From: Hyaloscypha bicolor E
Lineage: Eukaryota > Ascomycota > Leotiomycetes > Helotiales > Hyaloscyphaceae
NCBI RefSeq assembly: GCF_002865645.1
Contig: NW_020194618.1
Span: 452,997-516,996 of the forward strand
Length of the DNA: 64,000 bases
Direction of reading: 5' to 3'
A program made the translations under genes and the position numbers. The notes under the pieces are model-generated. The model ran no database searches. It was not told where the DNA came from and was given only the letters and a program-made list of their open reading frames with translations. Position 1 is the stretch's first letter. Every line of letters begins with the position of its first letter. Below, piece after piece: positions 21,946 through 35,448 of the stretch.

Positions 21946-24900
21946 TACCGAACTCTTTTTATAAACTTACTATAAACTACCTTATCTTTAAATCTCTCTT
22001 ACTACGAATTATATATATATTAAGAAGGGCTTGGCTCTAGAAGTTTAGTATAGCAGAACTATAGGATAGATATATATAGGTAAAGAAGTAGAAAGGCAGT
22101 ATTAATCTAATTACTTATAGTAATAAGAAAGTTCTAAATTACCTTAATACTAGACTATTCTAGTATAAGATAAAGAAGTCAACTAATAATAATCTCTAGG
22201 AATTATTTAAGAAGAATTTTAGTAATTTTACTCTCGAAATACTTAATTATCTAAATTAATATATATTATATAAATTATAAGCTACTTTATAATATAGTAA
22301 TATTTATATTAAATAAAATAATAAGAAACTTACTATTATATAGTTCTTAGTTAATACTATTTAGGAAGAAGAATAATATATTTAGACTATAGCTAATATT
22401 ATTACTACTAGATTAGATCTTAATATAGGTCCTATTACCTTATTATATATATCTCTTAATAATAGTATTATAAGAAATTAATAAACTAAACTAATTATTA
22501 CTTATATTTCTTTATTACCTATAATTATTCTTACTAGTACTAGATTATAGAGAGCTAGTAATAACAAATTTCTATTACTTTTATTATTTCTATTATTTTT
22601 AAATAGCTCTTTAGCTAGCCCTCTTATTATAAAACTAATTAGAGAAGTAATAAAGATATATACTAAAATATAGAAATATAATAGAACTAATAGTAGTTTT
22701 AACTAAAAACTTACTATTTTCCTTAATATTTACTAATATATAAAGCTTTTATAAGAGGTATTAATAAGAGCTTTTCCTATTATATTAAAAAAACTAATAT
22801 AAAATTACTTTTATAATAACTAGCTCTCTTAATATATATATAAAGAAGCCTATATAAATATTTATAGCTTTTTTAAAGGCCCTGGTTTCTAATATCGAAA
22901 TTTAGATAAGTGAAATATTATTATAATAGTAATTATAATAGCTTAATATTCTAAAAAGATAATATTTAAGCTTATCTAGTTACTAATTAATAACCTATAT
23001 AAATTATAATATAAACTAGTATCTGTCCTATAAAATATCAAATTCCTATATAATAAGATTATTACTTCTTATTAAAGTATACTAGTATACTAATATATAG
23101 TCTCGAATTCTTTTTCTAATCTCGGCTAACTTATTAATAAGCTCTAATTATCTATTATTACTTATAAGAAGAAATAATAGATTAATATCGAGATCTTCTT
23201 TACTAATTAATAATACTATTCTTAAAACCCTCTAAACTATTACCTATTCGGAAATTATTAATATAGATCTAGCTATAACTTCGGAATTTATAATAACTAC
23301 TTTAAGTTCTATAATTATAATAATTATATCCTAAAGTTATATTTTATATATAAGAAACCCAAATACTACTTATAAAAGTATATACTAGAAGAATAAAAGG
23401 CTAAGAAGGCTTAATTTAAAAGTAAAAACATTTACTAATTTAGATCCCGAAATACCCGTAACTTTAATAAATGCTTTAGTAATACTTATATATAGTATAT
23501 TACCGAATTTAAAAGAGAAAAGAATAATAAGAATAATAAAAATAAACTAGTAAATAATGCTTTTAAAGCCTTACTAGTAGAAATAAATAAAGGAAAGAAA
23601 TATTACTTTAATTCCTATTTTATTTCTATTAAGAGCTTCTTAGCTACTTTTATAGCTTTTGCTTCTGCTATTTCTATAACTAATACCCTTTTAAATAACC
23701 TCACTTTCCTTTTCCTTATATATTAGATAATAGGCGAAAACTATATCCTAGAGCCTATTAAATAAATAGAGAATACTCAGATATTTATAATTAATAATAT
23801 ATTAAGATATAATACTTATTGCTTTTATAAAGTTATAATTAATACCGGAGCTTCTAGATTCTTAATTACTAGTTCTAACTAATTCCAAGCTTTATAATAG
23901 ACTAATAATAGTCTTAAACTTAATAAAACTACTAAAGGTCAAGTTAATATCTAGTTTAGTATCGGATCTATATTTTCTATTAGATCTGTAATAGTAAGAA
24001 TACTAATTAGGTAAGTATAATTCTATATTATATCTATAAAAACTCTATTTCTATTTAGTTTAGCTAATATAAATAAGCTAGGAATTTATTTTAATAATCT
24101 TACTAATTATTTCATTACTTCTAATAAATACTTTATATTTATAATATAATATTTTAAATACTCTTTTTTGCTTTGAAATACTACTTTATAAAGCTTTATT
24201 TCCGAATTCTTTATTTATAACTCCTGCTTTCTTATAGAAGTCAAATTATAATATCTATACTACTATTTTGGTTATTTATTTATTAGTAAGCTCCGAAATA
24301 TACTAGAATAAACAGGCTATAATATTAATATAGAAGCCCTTAAATACCTTATAAAGTATTATAAATAATACTAGAAATTCGAATAATTACCGGAATAATT
24401 CAAGTTTAATTTAAGAGATAATATTAGCTTTAACTATTCTATTATTATTAATATTTTCTATATTTCCGGTAAGCTTATATTTTATATTATTAATAAAGGT
24501 ACTTAATATTAAGCCGGCTAATAGCTTTAAAATATTAGTATATTATATATTTGGGATACCCTAAAATAATATTAGATTAATACCTATTTAGGCTCTTTTA
24601 ATTAGATTATAATAAATACAGGAAAGTAGTTTACTAATAAGAAGTTTACTTAGCTTATAAATACTATAGGAACCAAAGTTAAAATCGTTTCTATAGAAGC
24701 TTATAATTCCGTCGGAATTATAGAATACTATTATAGCCCGATTTAATATATTTATCTTATTATTATAGCCAAAATTAATAGAATTAATAAGAATACTATA
24801 CTCTAAATAGCTTTTAAGGCCATTAATAATTCTGCTAGACCCAATAGTATTATTCTAACCCTTCTAGTTTATAGTATTTTATTTTAAATAACTAAATATA

Positions 24901-26942
24901 ATATCTTATTACTAACTATATTATAGTAATTAGTAGTATTTAAGAAAGTAATAGTAGAAATTCAGAAGCTTTAAGCTAGATACCAGATTATAAATACCCT
25001 AAATACCCGAAATAGTTCTAGTACTACTAATATCTATAAACCTTCCTTAAATTCGGATATTTTTATATAATATAAAGGAAATACCGGTTAATCTAGTAGT
25101 TAAGATAGGCTATATAAGCTAGTAGCCATTAACGGAGAGAACTATATACTAGCTTTACTATATAGTAATACTACTTTCTATTCAATTTCTATAAAGCCCT
25201 TTTATATAAGAGATATTGAGGTTATTACTAATAATTCCGAACCTGAACCTATTCCCGAACTATATAATAAGGCTAAAAGTAATATAGGTATAATTCCTTC
25301 TGCTATTTCTGCTATTTTACTAAAGTATAATAGAGAATATTCTTATAAGAACCCGGATATTACGGTATTTTTATAGGATAATAACCTATATAAGAACTCC
25401 CGTTAAGTTAAAATTACTAGCCTTTTAGAAAAGAATATATTTAAGGTTACTTCTAGATTTCAGATACTAAAGGAAGTATATATTTTTAACTTCCGGTTTA
25501 TTAATAAGATTAAGAATAAGAGTATAAAGAAAGAGTTTAAGAAGTCGAGACTAGTTATCTAGGCTTATAATAATAGTAAGAAATATATAGTATTAATATA
25601 ATTATCTATTATTTAATATATTAGCCAGAGAATTATTCTTAGTATTATTACTATAATAATAGATATTATAGAACTATATTTATATAATATCTTATAAGCT
25701 TATATCTAATTAATAACTTTGCTTAACTATAATTTTTATATTAATTTACTTTATAAACTTACTAGAGAGCTAAATCTAAATAAGAATTCGGTTCTAAAGA
25801 TTATAAAACTACTATATAATATATTAGAAGCTGGGAACTACTAGTTTAAGACTTATTATTTCTACTATATTAATGAGCTTTCTATAGAATAGTTAATTTA
25901 TAATTCTTCGGAATTATTAGCCTTTAAACTAATAATACCCTATTTATTAGAACTAATGATTTTGTAAAAGCAAAGTAACTAAAGCTTTATAAAGCTAAGT
26001 TTTTGGCTAAGAAATATAAATGCCTTATTTCTAACTATAATCTTAAGTTTAATAGAGGTATTATTTATATAGATACTACTGGAATTACTTTTATATAGGA
26101 ATACTAGTATAAAAACCTTTAAACTATTTTTATAAAGAATACTACTATTATAAGTAATAAGAATACTATTTATTAAGATCTTTCTATTAAGAACTAATAT
26201 ATTACCTAATATACTAAAGGAATATATATTGTATTACTCTATTAACTAAAAGCTTTATATAACCTATTAATTGCGGTTCAGGCTATTAAATTCTCGGAAA
26301 CTAATATAAAGGTACTTAATAAATATATTTAATAGTAAATTGAGAATATTACTAGAAAACTGAGATTTATAAAGCTAGTAAAGGAGTCTTTATATTTAAT
26401 TATTTTTACGGACGCTTTATTTATAAATAATAGAGATCTCTTTTCCCAAATTAGATATATTCTAGTTCTAGTAAATAGAACTAGATATACTAATATTATC
26501 TACTAGTTCTTTACTAAATATAAGAGAGTTACTAGAAGTATTCTAGTTTCGGAACTTTATAGTATGGTTTATAGCTTTAATATAAGCGTTTTAGTTAAAT
26601 TTATAATTAATAGAATACTAGAAATAGAACTACTACTAGTAGTCTATATAGATTTGAAGTTATTATATAAATGTTTTATTAAATTAGAAACTACTCGAGA
26701 AAAGTATCTAATAACTAATATAATATATTTCTGCTAGATATATAAATAATAAGAGATTATAGAAGTTAAATAGATTAAGGAAGAATTAAATTCTGCTAAT
26801 TCTATAATAAAATTAAAGCTAACAAATATCCTTAAGTATCTAATTAATACGAATACTATATAATTAGATATAGAGAAATAAGTTAAGTATAAATAGAGTA
26901 GGAAATAGATATATAAGATAAGAGGATATTATAGAAAGGAAA

Positions 26943-26978
26943 GTTATATATAAAAGGCTGCGGCCTTTAGTATATAAC
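26943..26978. repeat. 36-bp imperfect palindrome, copia B copy
   Basis: Arms GTTATATATAAAAGGC and GGCCTTTAGTATATAAC around a central TG/CG pair. Same element position as at 9123, 40446 and 54515. Confidence 0.8.
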
Positions 26979-27102
26979 CAAAAACCTTAGAAGTAATATG
27001 GATATATAAAGTATTTGGGAAATCTAATACTAGGCCGGATTAGGGAATTTGTATATAATTAGAAAGAGATATTATTTTTCGTATTTTTTAGAGAGTTTTT
27101 AG

Positions 27103-27401
27103 TATTAGTATAGCTATTTCTTTAGAAGTTATATATATAGTTACGGGATATAGAATACGGGATATAAGTAATAGAATATAGGTAATAGAATATGAGATAT
27201 AGAATATAGTTATATAACCTTATATTTTATTAGTAACTCGACTAGTAAACTAGATTTCTTTAGGCTTAGCAGATTTAGAAATTATATATTAATACTATAA
27301 TACTATAATCTCTACTTCTAAATAATAATAACTTTACTAACTAATATAACTAGTATTTCCACGCCTATATAATAGTACTATATATTACTAGTAAACCGAT
27401 A
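27103..27401 (+). repeat. 3' LTR of copia B
   Basis: 299 bp, identical in length to its partner, ending GTAAACCGATA just before the duplication TTTAT. Confidence 0.92.
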
Positions 27402-30400
27402 TTTATTTAATTTCTATAATCTCTTATTATTTATATATCTAATAAAAATATATTATATTAATTATTAAGTATTTCTCTCGAATAGTATCTAATTTAATAA
27501 GGCATTTATATAATAACTTCGAATTTATATAAATAACTAGTAATAATTCTATTTCAATTATTTTATTAATTATAGATTTAATTAAAGCGCTTATATTAAA
27601 GCTATAAGCTATATTATAAAGTTCTAAAACTAGAATACTTTTAATAACTCTCTTATATTTAATAAAGAACTAGTAAATAATATTAGTATATTTAGTTTTA
27701 TTTACTAAAACTAGAATATATTTAATTTAAAAAGAAAGATCTCTATTATTTATAAATAAAGTATTTATAAAAATAATTAAATATAAGAATTCCTTTATTA
27801 GCTTTATAAATCTTAGTTCTCTAGTAGTATTTTCAATTTTATTATTAAATATACTTATTAAATACCTTTATATTAATTTCCGAGAATTTAATAGCTTAAG
27901 TAATAATTAATAAATTATATAAAGCTTTTAGTTAATAAACTAATATAATATATATTTTTCTAATATATTAGGTAATATATTAATTCTTAATAAAGAGATT
28001 TTAATAAATATTGCCTTTATTATTTATAATAGTAGTGTTTTTTATAGAAAAAATTTAAAGGTTTTTATATTAGTATTTTTATATAAAGATAATTCTAGTA
28101 ATATTTATATAAATAAAACCTTTATTAAACTTGAAATTATAATTCAAAGTAAGGTATTTATACTTTTTAGCTAAAAACTTAGTTTTTTAGAGCTTTAATT
28201 ACTTTATTTTTATAAAATTATTAGTTTTAATAAATAGAATATTATTAATTTAAAGGCTAATAATTTCAAAGAATTACTTATTATAAAGAAATCAAGAATT
28301 ATAAATTAATTATTTTATAAAAAGCTTATTAATATAATAGAAATAATAGAGTTTAAACTAGTAGTTTCTAGCTTCTAATATATTATATAGTAATTTTATA
28401 ACTTTTAAAATAAAACTATTCTTTAGATTTAGTTTTTTAGTAAACTCATAAAATGAATTAATATAAAAATTATAATTAAATAAAGTTATTAATTAAATAT
28501 AAGCTTATAAAATATTATATAAATATAATTCTATAGTATTTATTTATTATAATAGTAATATTAAAAATAATTCTCTGGCTAATTTATTAAATAATTAGTA
28601 ATTATATTAATATTATATATTTCTTATTATTATTATAAGCTTAGATAACTAGTTTTAATTTCTTAAGCTTTCTTTTTATATCCTTATTTTTAATTTTATT
28701 AATAAATCGGAAATTAAAGATATATATTTCCTTTAGTATCTAAAATCTAGAAATAATCTCAAATATATTCTTTTCTAAAAAGCTAATAATTTTAATTTAG
28801 TAAAAGTTCTTATATAGCTTACTATCTTATAGAAATACTATAATATTAGAATTCTTATAAAGCTATTCTTTATTATACTTTAGTAAAATAGCAGAAATAA
28901 TAAAACGAATTATATTTATATTACTTTTATATAAGGTATATAATAATAAAGTAATATATAAATAATTAAGGTAAATAAGCTATAAAGTAATATTTGTAAA
29001 TAAAACTAATTTCAAGAATTAATTCTAATAAAAAACCAATTAATACTTCTTTCTAAAGCTAGAAATATTTCTTATATATTCCCTAATATTTAGCTAAGTA
29101 TATAAAGCCCTTTACTTAATTAGGAAACACGATTTTATATAATTCGTATAATTCTAATTATAAGCTTTATCTAAAATAGGAAACTAGATCTATAATATTT
29201 AATACCTATTTATATACTATTATATATACTTATTATACTTTAGCTTTATTATAAAGTTTGAAATTATATTTAGATTTAGGGCTATTAGTACTAATTTTAA
29301 TATCTTTTATATAAAAGGGCTTTATAGAAATTAAATAAAGCATAATATTACTATATAATTAAGCTAGTATATAAGACTTCCCGTTTATTATTACAAGCTT
29401 ATATAATCTATTTCAATTACTAGATTAATTAGTATTTCTTTTATATTATATAAAAATATTCGAATTTAAAAGAAGTTTATAAATATTAGTAATACTAGAA
29501 CTATTTTGGATATTTAAGGTATTTATAATTTAATATTTAGTTCGAAGTTTCTGAATTTCTATTATTACTTTTTTAAGTATTACTAATTATTATAATATAA
29601 TTAGTAATAAGGTATTATATTTAATTATTCGAAATAGAATACTATAAATTAAAAGAATTAAAATAATACTATTAGATTTTATAAAGTTATTAATAGCCTT
29701 AAAAGCTATTTAAAATATAATATTCTTATTAATTCTATTAATTTCGGCTATAATAGTAAAATAAATATATTAAATTAGATTATAATAGCGTTTTATAATT
29801 CGAATAAACTTATAAGCTATTATAAGAACGATTTTAATCTTGATTTCTATAGTATTTATAAGCTAAACGAACTTTTTATTAGTAAACTGCTTTCTAATAT
29901 TTACTATAATCTAATTAGAAGAGCCTAAATAAGTATTAATTTAATATTACTTTAAAGTATTTCAAATATATAATATACTAATATTTTAAAGCTATTAGCC
30001 GGCTTAATATTAAGTACCTTTATTAATAATATAAAGTATAAGCTTACTAGAAATATAGAAAATATTAATAATAATAAAGTAATTAAAGCTAATATTATTT
30101 TTTAAATTAAATTTAAATTATTTAAATAATTAGTTATATTTCTGATATTACTTATAATATTTTATAAAGTTTTTAAAGGCCTTTATATTAATATTATAAC
30201 TTGCTTATTTTAGTATATTTCAAAGTTTACTAATAAATAAATAATTAAAATAATAATATAAATATTATAATTTAATCTTTATAAGAAAATAAGGATTATA
30301 AATAAAGAATTCAAAAATAAAGCTTTATAATATAGTATTTTAAAGCAAGAAAAGCATTTAAAATATTATATTATAGGTATATAATATCTAATAAAAGTAA

Positions 30401-32918
30401 TAAGATAATTAATAAAATTATTAAAATAAATTCCTAGCTTATTTATATGAATTAAGTTAAATAAAAACAAATTTTTTATAAGTATAATATGAAATTATAT
30501 TTGCTTAATTAATATTCTTATTATTATAGATCTAATAAAAGATATTAATTTAATATTATTATGAGTTTATTATAAAGCTTGAAATTAGTTAGAATTAGTA
30601 ATTAAATATTTAAAGGCTCCGGTATTAATTATAACTTTATAAAAGTAATAAGTATTATATTTTAATATATTATTAATTATAAATATTTAGATATCTTCTA
30701 TTTATTTAATAAATTTTAAATATAATTTTCGCCTATTATCTAATATATAAAAGGAAAAAAAGTAAAATTATTTATAAGAATATTAGTTATAAAAGTAATA
30801 AAAATAGTAAAAGTAACTAAAAAAACTCATAATTAAAATAAAATAAAAATCTAAATAATATTTCTCTCTTTTATCCGTTTTTACTAATAAAGCCTTATAA
30901 GTATTATTTACTAATTTGTTTTTATTATTCTTATTATTCTTTTCTTTTTTAACTCCGGTAATATATTATATATAAATACTATTAAAGCATTTATTAAAAT
31001 TGCAAAAGTTTCGGGATTTAAATTAATAAATGTTTTTATTCTTAAATCGAGCTTTTTTAGCTTTTTATTTCTCTAATATATATTTCTAAAAGCAGTATTC
31101 GGATTTTTTATATATAAAATATAATTTAGAAATATAATTATTATAAATTCCGAAATTATAACTGGATTTATATTAATAATTTCCGAATAAGTAATAACTT
31201 AAAAGAATTTTAAGAATTATATTATTAATTAATAAAGTAATTTTTGGTATTAATTTATTACTTTTTTTTATAAGTAATAATTAATAATTAGAGCTTATTA
31301 ATAAGCTAGCCAAGTTTATTAGAAAAATTCGAAACTATATATTAATATATTAATAAGCCTTAATAAAAAATTATAATTTTATTATATAGAAATTTAATAT
31401 TTTATAAGGCAGAAATAAGGTTATATTATAGTTAATATAAGTAGTTAATTAGTATTAAAACAAGCTCAAATATTGTTTTTTAGGATATTTTACTATTATA
31501 ATTACTAAAATAATAGTATTTCATTTATTTAAATTTCAATATTAGAAATCGGGGCCTTTAAAAAAGCTATAAATATTAATATAAGCCTTTTATATATATA
31601 TTAAAAGAGCTAGTTATTATAAAAGTAATCTTATACTAGTTTCTTTAATATAGTAGAAAAGGCTCTTACTAGTATCTTTTATAAAAGCTTTATATATTAA
31701 TAAATATCGAGAAAAATAAGAAGTATATAATTAAAACTATTATTAGTTTTATAATACTTTTATATTTTAAAATATATCTTTACTACTTTTCTAATAAGCT
31801 TTCTAATAATAATAATAAATATTAATTAAGAGATTTTCGGGCTCTATAATTCTAGTAATAATAATAAAAGTAAAAATAGTAAATAGCTTTAATTTAAAGA
31901 ATAGTAAATAAATGCCTTAATTTAATTAACTAATTAATTAAAAGTACTTAATTCTCTTTTATTTAGTTCTTTCTAAAGTAAGATAAACTAATATAATAGA
32001 TTTCTTTAAAAGATTTATTCTAATTAGGCTATTTTTAATAATATTAGCTTTTATATTAAATATATATTATTTTTATTTATATAATATTAAGTAAAAATTA
32101 TATTATAATAAGATATATATAATTTTATTTAATATAAATATTATTATATTAAAGGTATTTTCGAAGGTTTTATAATTTAGTATAATTATATTAACTAAAG
32201 ATTATATTATTAAAGTTCTTAAAGTTATTCTTAAATAAATTCTATAAATCTTTATTAAAAGTTCTATATAAGATATATTAATATAGCTTAATATTCAGAT
32301 ATTTCTAAAGATTTATTTTTATAATATTAATAGTATTAATTCTATTCTTTTATTTCTTAATTAGCTTCTTTTTTTAATTTTTTTATACTAAATTAAATTT
32401 AGTTTCTTTCTAGTATATATATATATATATATATAATTTATAATAAAAAGTATTTAAAAGTAAAATAGTTTATAATAGATTTATAAAAGAATTCAATAAT
32501 AAAAGTATTAATATTAAAATCCCAAATAAATATTTTGCTTTTAAATATTTTATTTATAATAAGAAATTTAGGAAATAAAATAGTATAATTCCGGAAAGGT
32601 CTAAAACTTAAAGGGTTTAATTTAATAATAAAATCGAAGTTGTAATTAAAAAGCTTTAAATATATATAAGAGTATATATTTCAGAAAGAGGATTTTTTAA
32701 ATTCAGGTATTATATAAATAAATTTTTTTTTTTCAAGAAAGTAGTTTTATAACTAAAATAAATTAGTTTTGAAAAATAATAGAAGTTAAATAAATAAATA
32801 AATAGTTAAATAGCTAATTACTTATTAATTAGTAAAATCTAGTATTTTCTATTTAAGCTATTAAATACTTTTCTAATTAGCTAAATCTTTTTTTAATTTA
32901 TATATATAAACTAATTAG

Positions 32919-33192
32919 TATTAATTTATTAATAATATATAGTATAATATATAATATATATAAAATATTTAATATATAAAGTTAGTAAAATAATTAATAT
33001 TTAGAAATAAGAATTATAATATTATAATATTAATATATAATTCTTAAATCTATTAAATCTAATAAAAACTAACTATTAGTTAAATTATTTATAGAATGCG
33101 AGGTTATATAACTATATCTTATATTTTATATTCTTTTATTTATATCTTATTATCTATATTTCGTATTTCGAGTCTTATAATTATATATATAA
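32919..33192 (-). repeat. 5' LTR of copia M2 (right end, terminally deleted)
   Basis: Begins TATTAATTTATTAATA and follows the LTR to TAATTATATATATAA. The last 20-odd bases (the CTCCTAAAGAAATAGC part of other LTRs) are replaced by unrelated sequence. Confidence 0.75.
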
Positions 33193-33599
33193 ATAGTCTA
33201 ATTAAAGGAAATAATTATATTTTTATTTAATAAGTAATATTTATATATAGCTATTAATATAAATTATATTTTATTAAATAAAGAAATATAGCTTTATTAT
33301 TATTTAAATATAATAATAAAGAATATAAAAAGTATTTTTAAGATATAAAAAAAGAATTATTAATTAGTTTATATATTAAAATTAAAGAATTAAAAGCTTA
33401 AATTATATATTATTTATTATATATTTTATTTACTTATTTATTATTTAAAAAAACCCTTTATATTTAAGTTTTTTAGTAAGCTTTTATAATTATTAAATTA
33501 GTTTCTTTATTATTTTATTAATTATTATTATTAATAAAAGCTTAAAAATCTCTTTTAAAATCGAATAAATATTATAATTATTATAGTATATAGTACTAA
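33193..33599. other. AT-rich, RIP-altered DNA, unassigned
   Basis: No domain or LTR end recognised. A run of about 20 bp near 33270-33295 is complementary to 20065-20088 on the other side of M2. This is weak evidence given the composition. Confidence 0.4.
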
Positions 33600-33659
33600 T
33601 AAGAATTAAACTAAAACTAACTAGATATATAAAGTTAAAGTCGGGAAGTATAAGTCGAG

Positions 33660-33697
33660 ATCACGTGTCGCGACTTCGGTCACGTGTTATGACTTCG
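33660..33697 (+). promoter_or_regulatory. tandem 19-bp units with CACGTG boxes
   Basis: Two adjacent 19-bp units, each TCACGTGT followed five bases later by GACTTCG. CACGTG lies at 33662-33667 and 33681-33686. CACGTG is a known binding core of bHLH factors in fungi. A TATATAA stretch follows at about 33707. Regulatory function is inferred. Confidence 0.55.
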
Positions 33698-34030
33698 CTT
33701 AGCTAGTATATAAGCCTATATATAATTTATAATTATTTAGATTCGAGGCTTTTTTAAGATTCTTTTCTTTTTTTTAGCTTTAAATTATTAAAATAGAAAT
33801 AGTTTAATTATATCTTTTAGGCTCTAGATTTTATATTTATAATATAATTTAAAGCTTATTTATTTCTTGATTTTATAAAGAATTTAAATAATACTTATTT
33901 AATTAGTTTTTAATAAATATAAATATAATATATTATAGTTATTTCTATATTAATTAACTTATATTAAAATAAAAGAAAGCTATAATAAGTTAAAACCCGA
34001 TTTATATATTTGGCTAAAGACTTTTACTAA

Positions 34031-34066
34031 GTTATATAATAAAGGCTAGAGCCTTTATTATATAAC
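34031..34066. repeat. 36-bp near-perfect palindrome
   Basis: Arms GTTATATAATAAAGGCT and AGCCTTTATTATATAAC are exactly complementary around a 2-bp centre. It is the cleanest copy of the shared palindrome and is not inside a copia element. Confidence 0.9.
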
Positions 34067-34070
34067 GCGC

Positions 34071-34466
34071 CTCCTTAAATTAATAAAATAATTATATATT
34101 ATTTAAGGAACTCGAATACTTTAGAGAATATAGTTTTATTTCTTTTTAATTTTTTAATTTTTTAATTTTTAAAGAATTCTATTTAATTAATCGAATTACT
34201 AGTTTTCTTAATATAAAGGCCTGGCCTATAATATTAGAATTTTTTTTTAATTAACTAGAGATTATATATATATAAAACTAGAAATAGGAAATACCTGAAC
34301 TTAAATATAAAAAAACAAAGCTTAAAATAATAAAACTAAAAATAGACTTTATTTAAAACTATTTATAAAGCTAATACCTTAGTAAGACTTTAGAATATAT
34401 AAAAGCTAATAATAGGAAATATTCGAAACTATATATAAAAGCTAGAATATTAATTTAATTAGTTAA
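34071..34466. other. AT-rich host DNA left of copia C, unassigned
   Basis: RIP-altered. It includes a short CTTTTTAATTT tandem run near 34152. It is continuous with 40904 onward once copia C is removed. Confidence 0.4.
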
Positions 34467-34765
34467 TATTAGTATAGCTATTTCTTTAGAAATTATATAT
34501 ATAATTACGGGATACGGGATATGGGATATAAGTAATAAGATATAGGTAATAGGATATAAGATACGAGATATAGTTATATAAACTCGCATCCTATTAGTAA
34601 CTCGACCTATAGACTAGACCCCTTTAGGCTTAGTAAATTTAGGAATTATATATTAATATTATAATACTATAATTCTTACTTCTAAATAATAATAACTTTA
34701 CTAACTAATATAATTAGTATTTTTATACCTATATAATAGTACTATATATTACTAGTAAACCAATA
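34467..34765 (+). repeat. 5' LTR of copia C
   Basis: 299 bp, TATTAGTATAGC to AAACCAATA. Confidence 0.92.
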
Positions 34766-35222
34766 CTAATTAGTTTATATATATAGATTAGAGAAGATTT
34801 TAGATTAGTTCTAAAAGTATTCGGTAGCCTAAGACAAATCTAGTCTATTTTATATTAAAAAAGGAAACTATTTATTAACTTTATAAAAGTATTTAGTAGC
34901 TTATAGAAAAAATACCTAGCTTTTACTAATTAGTAAGCAGTTAGCCATTTGACTATTTATCTATTTAACTTTTATTATTTTTTAAAACCAACTTCTTTTA
35001 GCCCTAAGACTACCTTCTTGGAAACTATCTTTTCTACTTATATAATACCCGTATCTATAGGACCCTCTTTCCGGAATATATACTTTATATATACCCTTAA
35101 AGCTTTTTAATTACTACTTCGATTTTACTATTAAATCGAGTCCTTTGAGCTTTAGACCCTCCCGGAATTATAATATTTCATTTCCTAAATTTCTTATTAT
35201 AGACGAAATATTTAAAGGCGAA

Positions 35223-35448
35223 ATATTTACTTTAATACCTTACTAGATATCTCGTATCTGAACCAGGTATCTGGTATCTTAATTACCAGATATCTAGTAT
35301 CTTAACTACTAGATATCTAGTATCTTAATAACCAGGTATCTGGTATCTTAATTAGATATCTAAACCAGGTATCTAGTATCTTAATTAGGCATCTAAACTA
35401 AGTATCTAGTATCTAAACCAGGCATCTAAACCAGGTATCTAGATATCT
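35223..35448. repeat. leader minisatellite of copia C
   Basis: Irregular GGTATCT/AACCAG units, about 225 bp, same element position as in copies A and B. Confidence 0.8.

Larger units (their letters stand above)
20837..27401 (+). mobile_element. complete Ty1/copia LTR retrotransposon, copy B (RIP-inactivated)
   Basis: 6565 bp with two 299-bp LTRs (20837-21135 and 27103-27401) and perfect target duplication TTTAT (20832-20836 and 27402-27406). It is inserted in opposite orientation into M2. Domain order as in copy D: gag (about 22000-23750), protease (about 23830-24090), integrase (about 24280-24990), RT (about 25430-25950), RNase H (about 26170-26880). The RT catalytic pair reads Asn-Asn. No gene is open. 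Confidence 0.95.
20094..33192 (-). mobile_element. Ty1/copia element M2, minus strand, split by copy B
   Basis: Reverse-complement copia whose parts are 20094-20836 and 27402-33192 (together about 6.5 kb), interrupted by copia B with duplication TTTAT. LTRs are 20094-20431 and 32919-33192. In reverse order one can follow RNase H (tail at about 20760-20836, main part 27402-28060), reverse transcriptase (about 28150-28760), integrase, protease and gag, then the leader near 32500. The right LTR lacks its last 20-odd bases, so no target duplication can be shown. It is the most eroded full copy, consistent with being older than B. Confidence 0.85.
33600..34070 (+). repeat. gypsy LTR/leader-like segment with a less-altered core
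   Basis: The part after 33760 resembles the leader of the plus-strand gypsy at 12220-12360: a T-rich tract, a TTTAGCTTTAAATTAT stretch, then TTTAAAGCTTA and a TATAAAGA stretch. Upstream, 33640-33715 keeps CpG and CpA and includes two CACGTG boxes followed by GCTAGTATATAAGCC, a plausible TATA box. The arrangement looks like an LTR promoter, but no LTR ends or target duplication were found. Confidence 0.5.

Noticed and set aside
20065..33300. Possible inverted repeat flanking copia M2 (20065-20088 against 33270-33295)
   Set aside because: Only about 20 bp in very AT-rich sequence and offset from the M2 ends. Too weak to claim.
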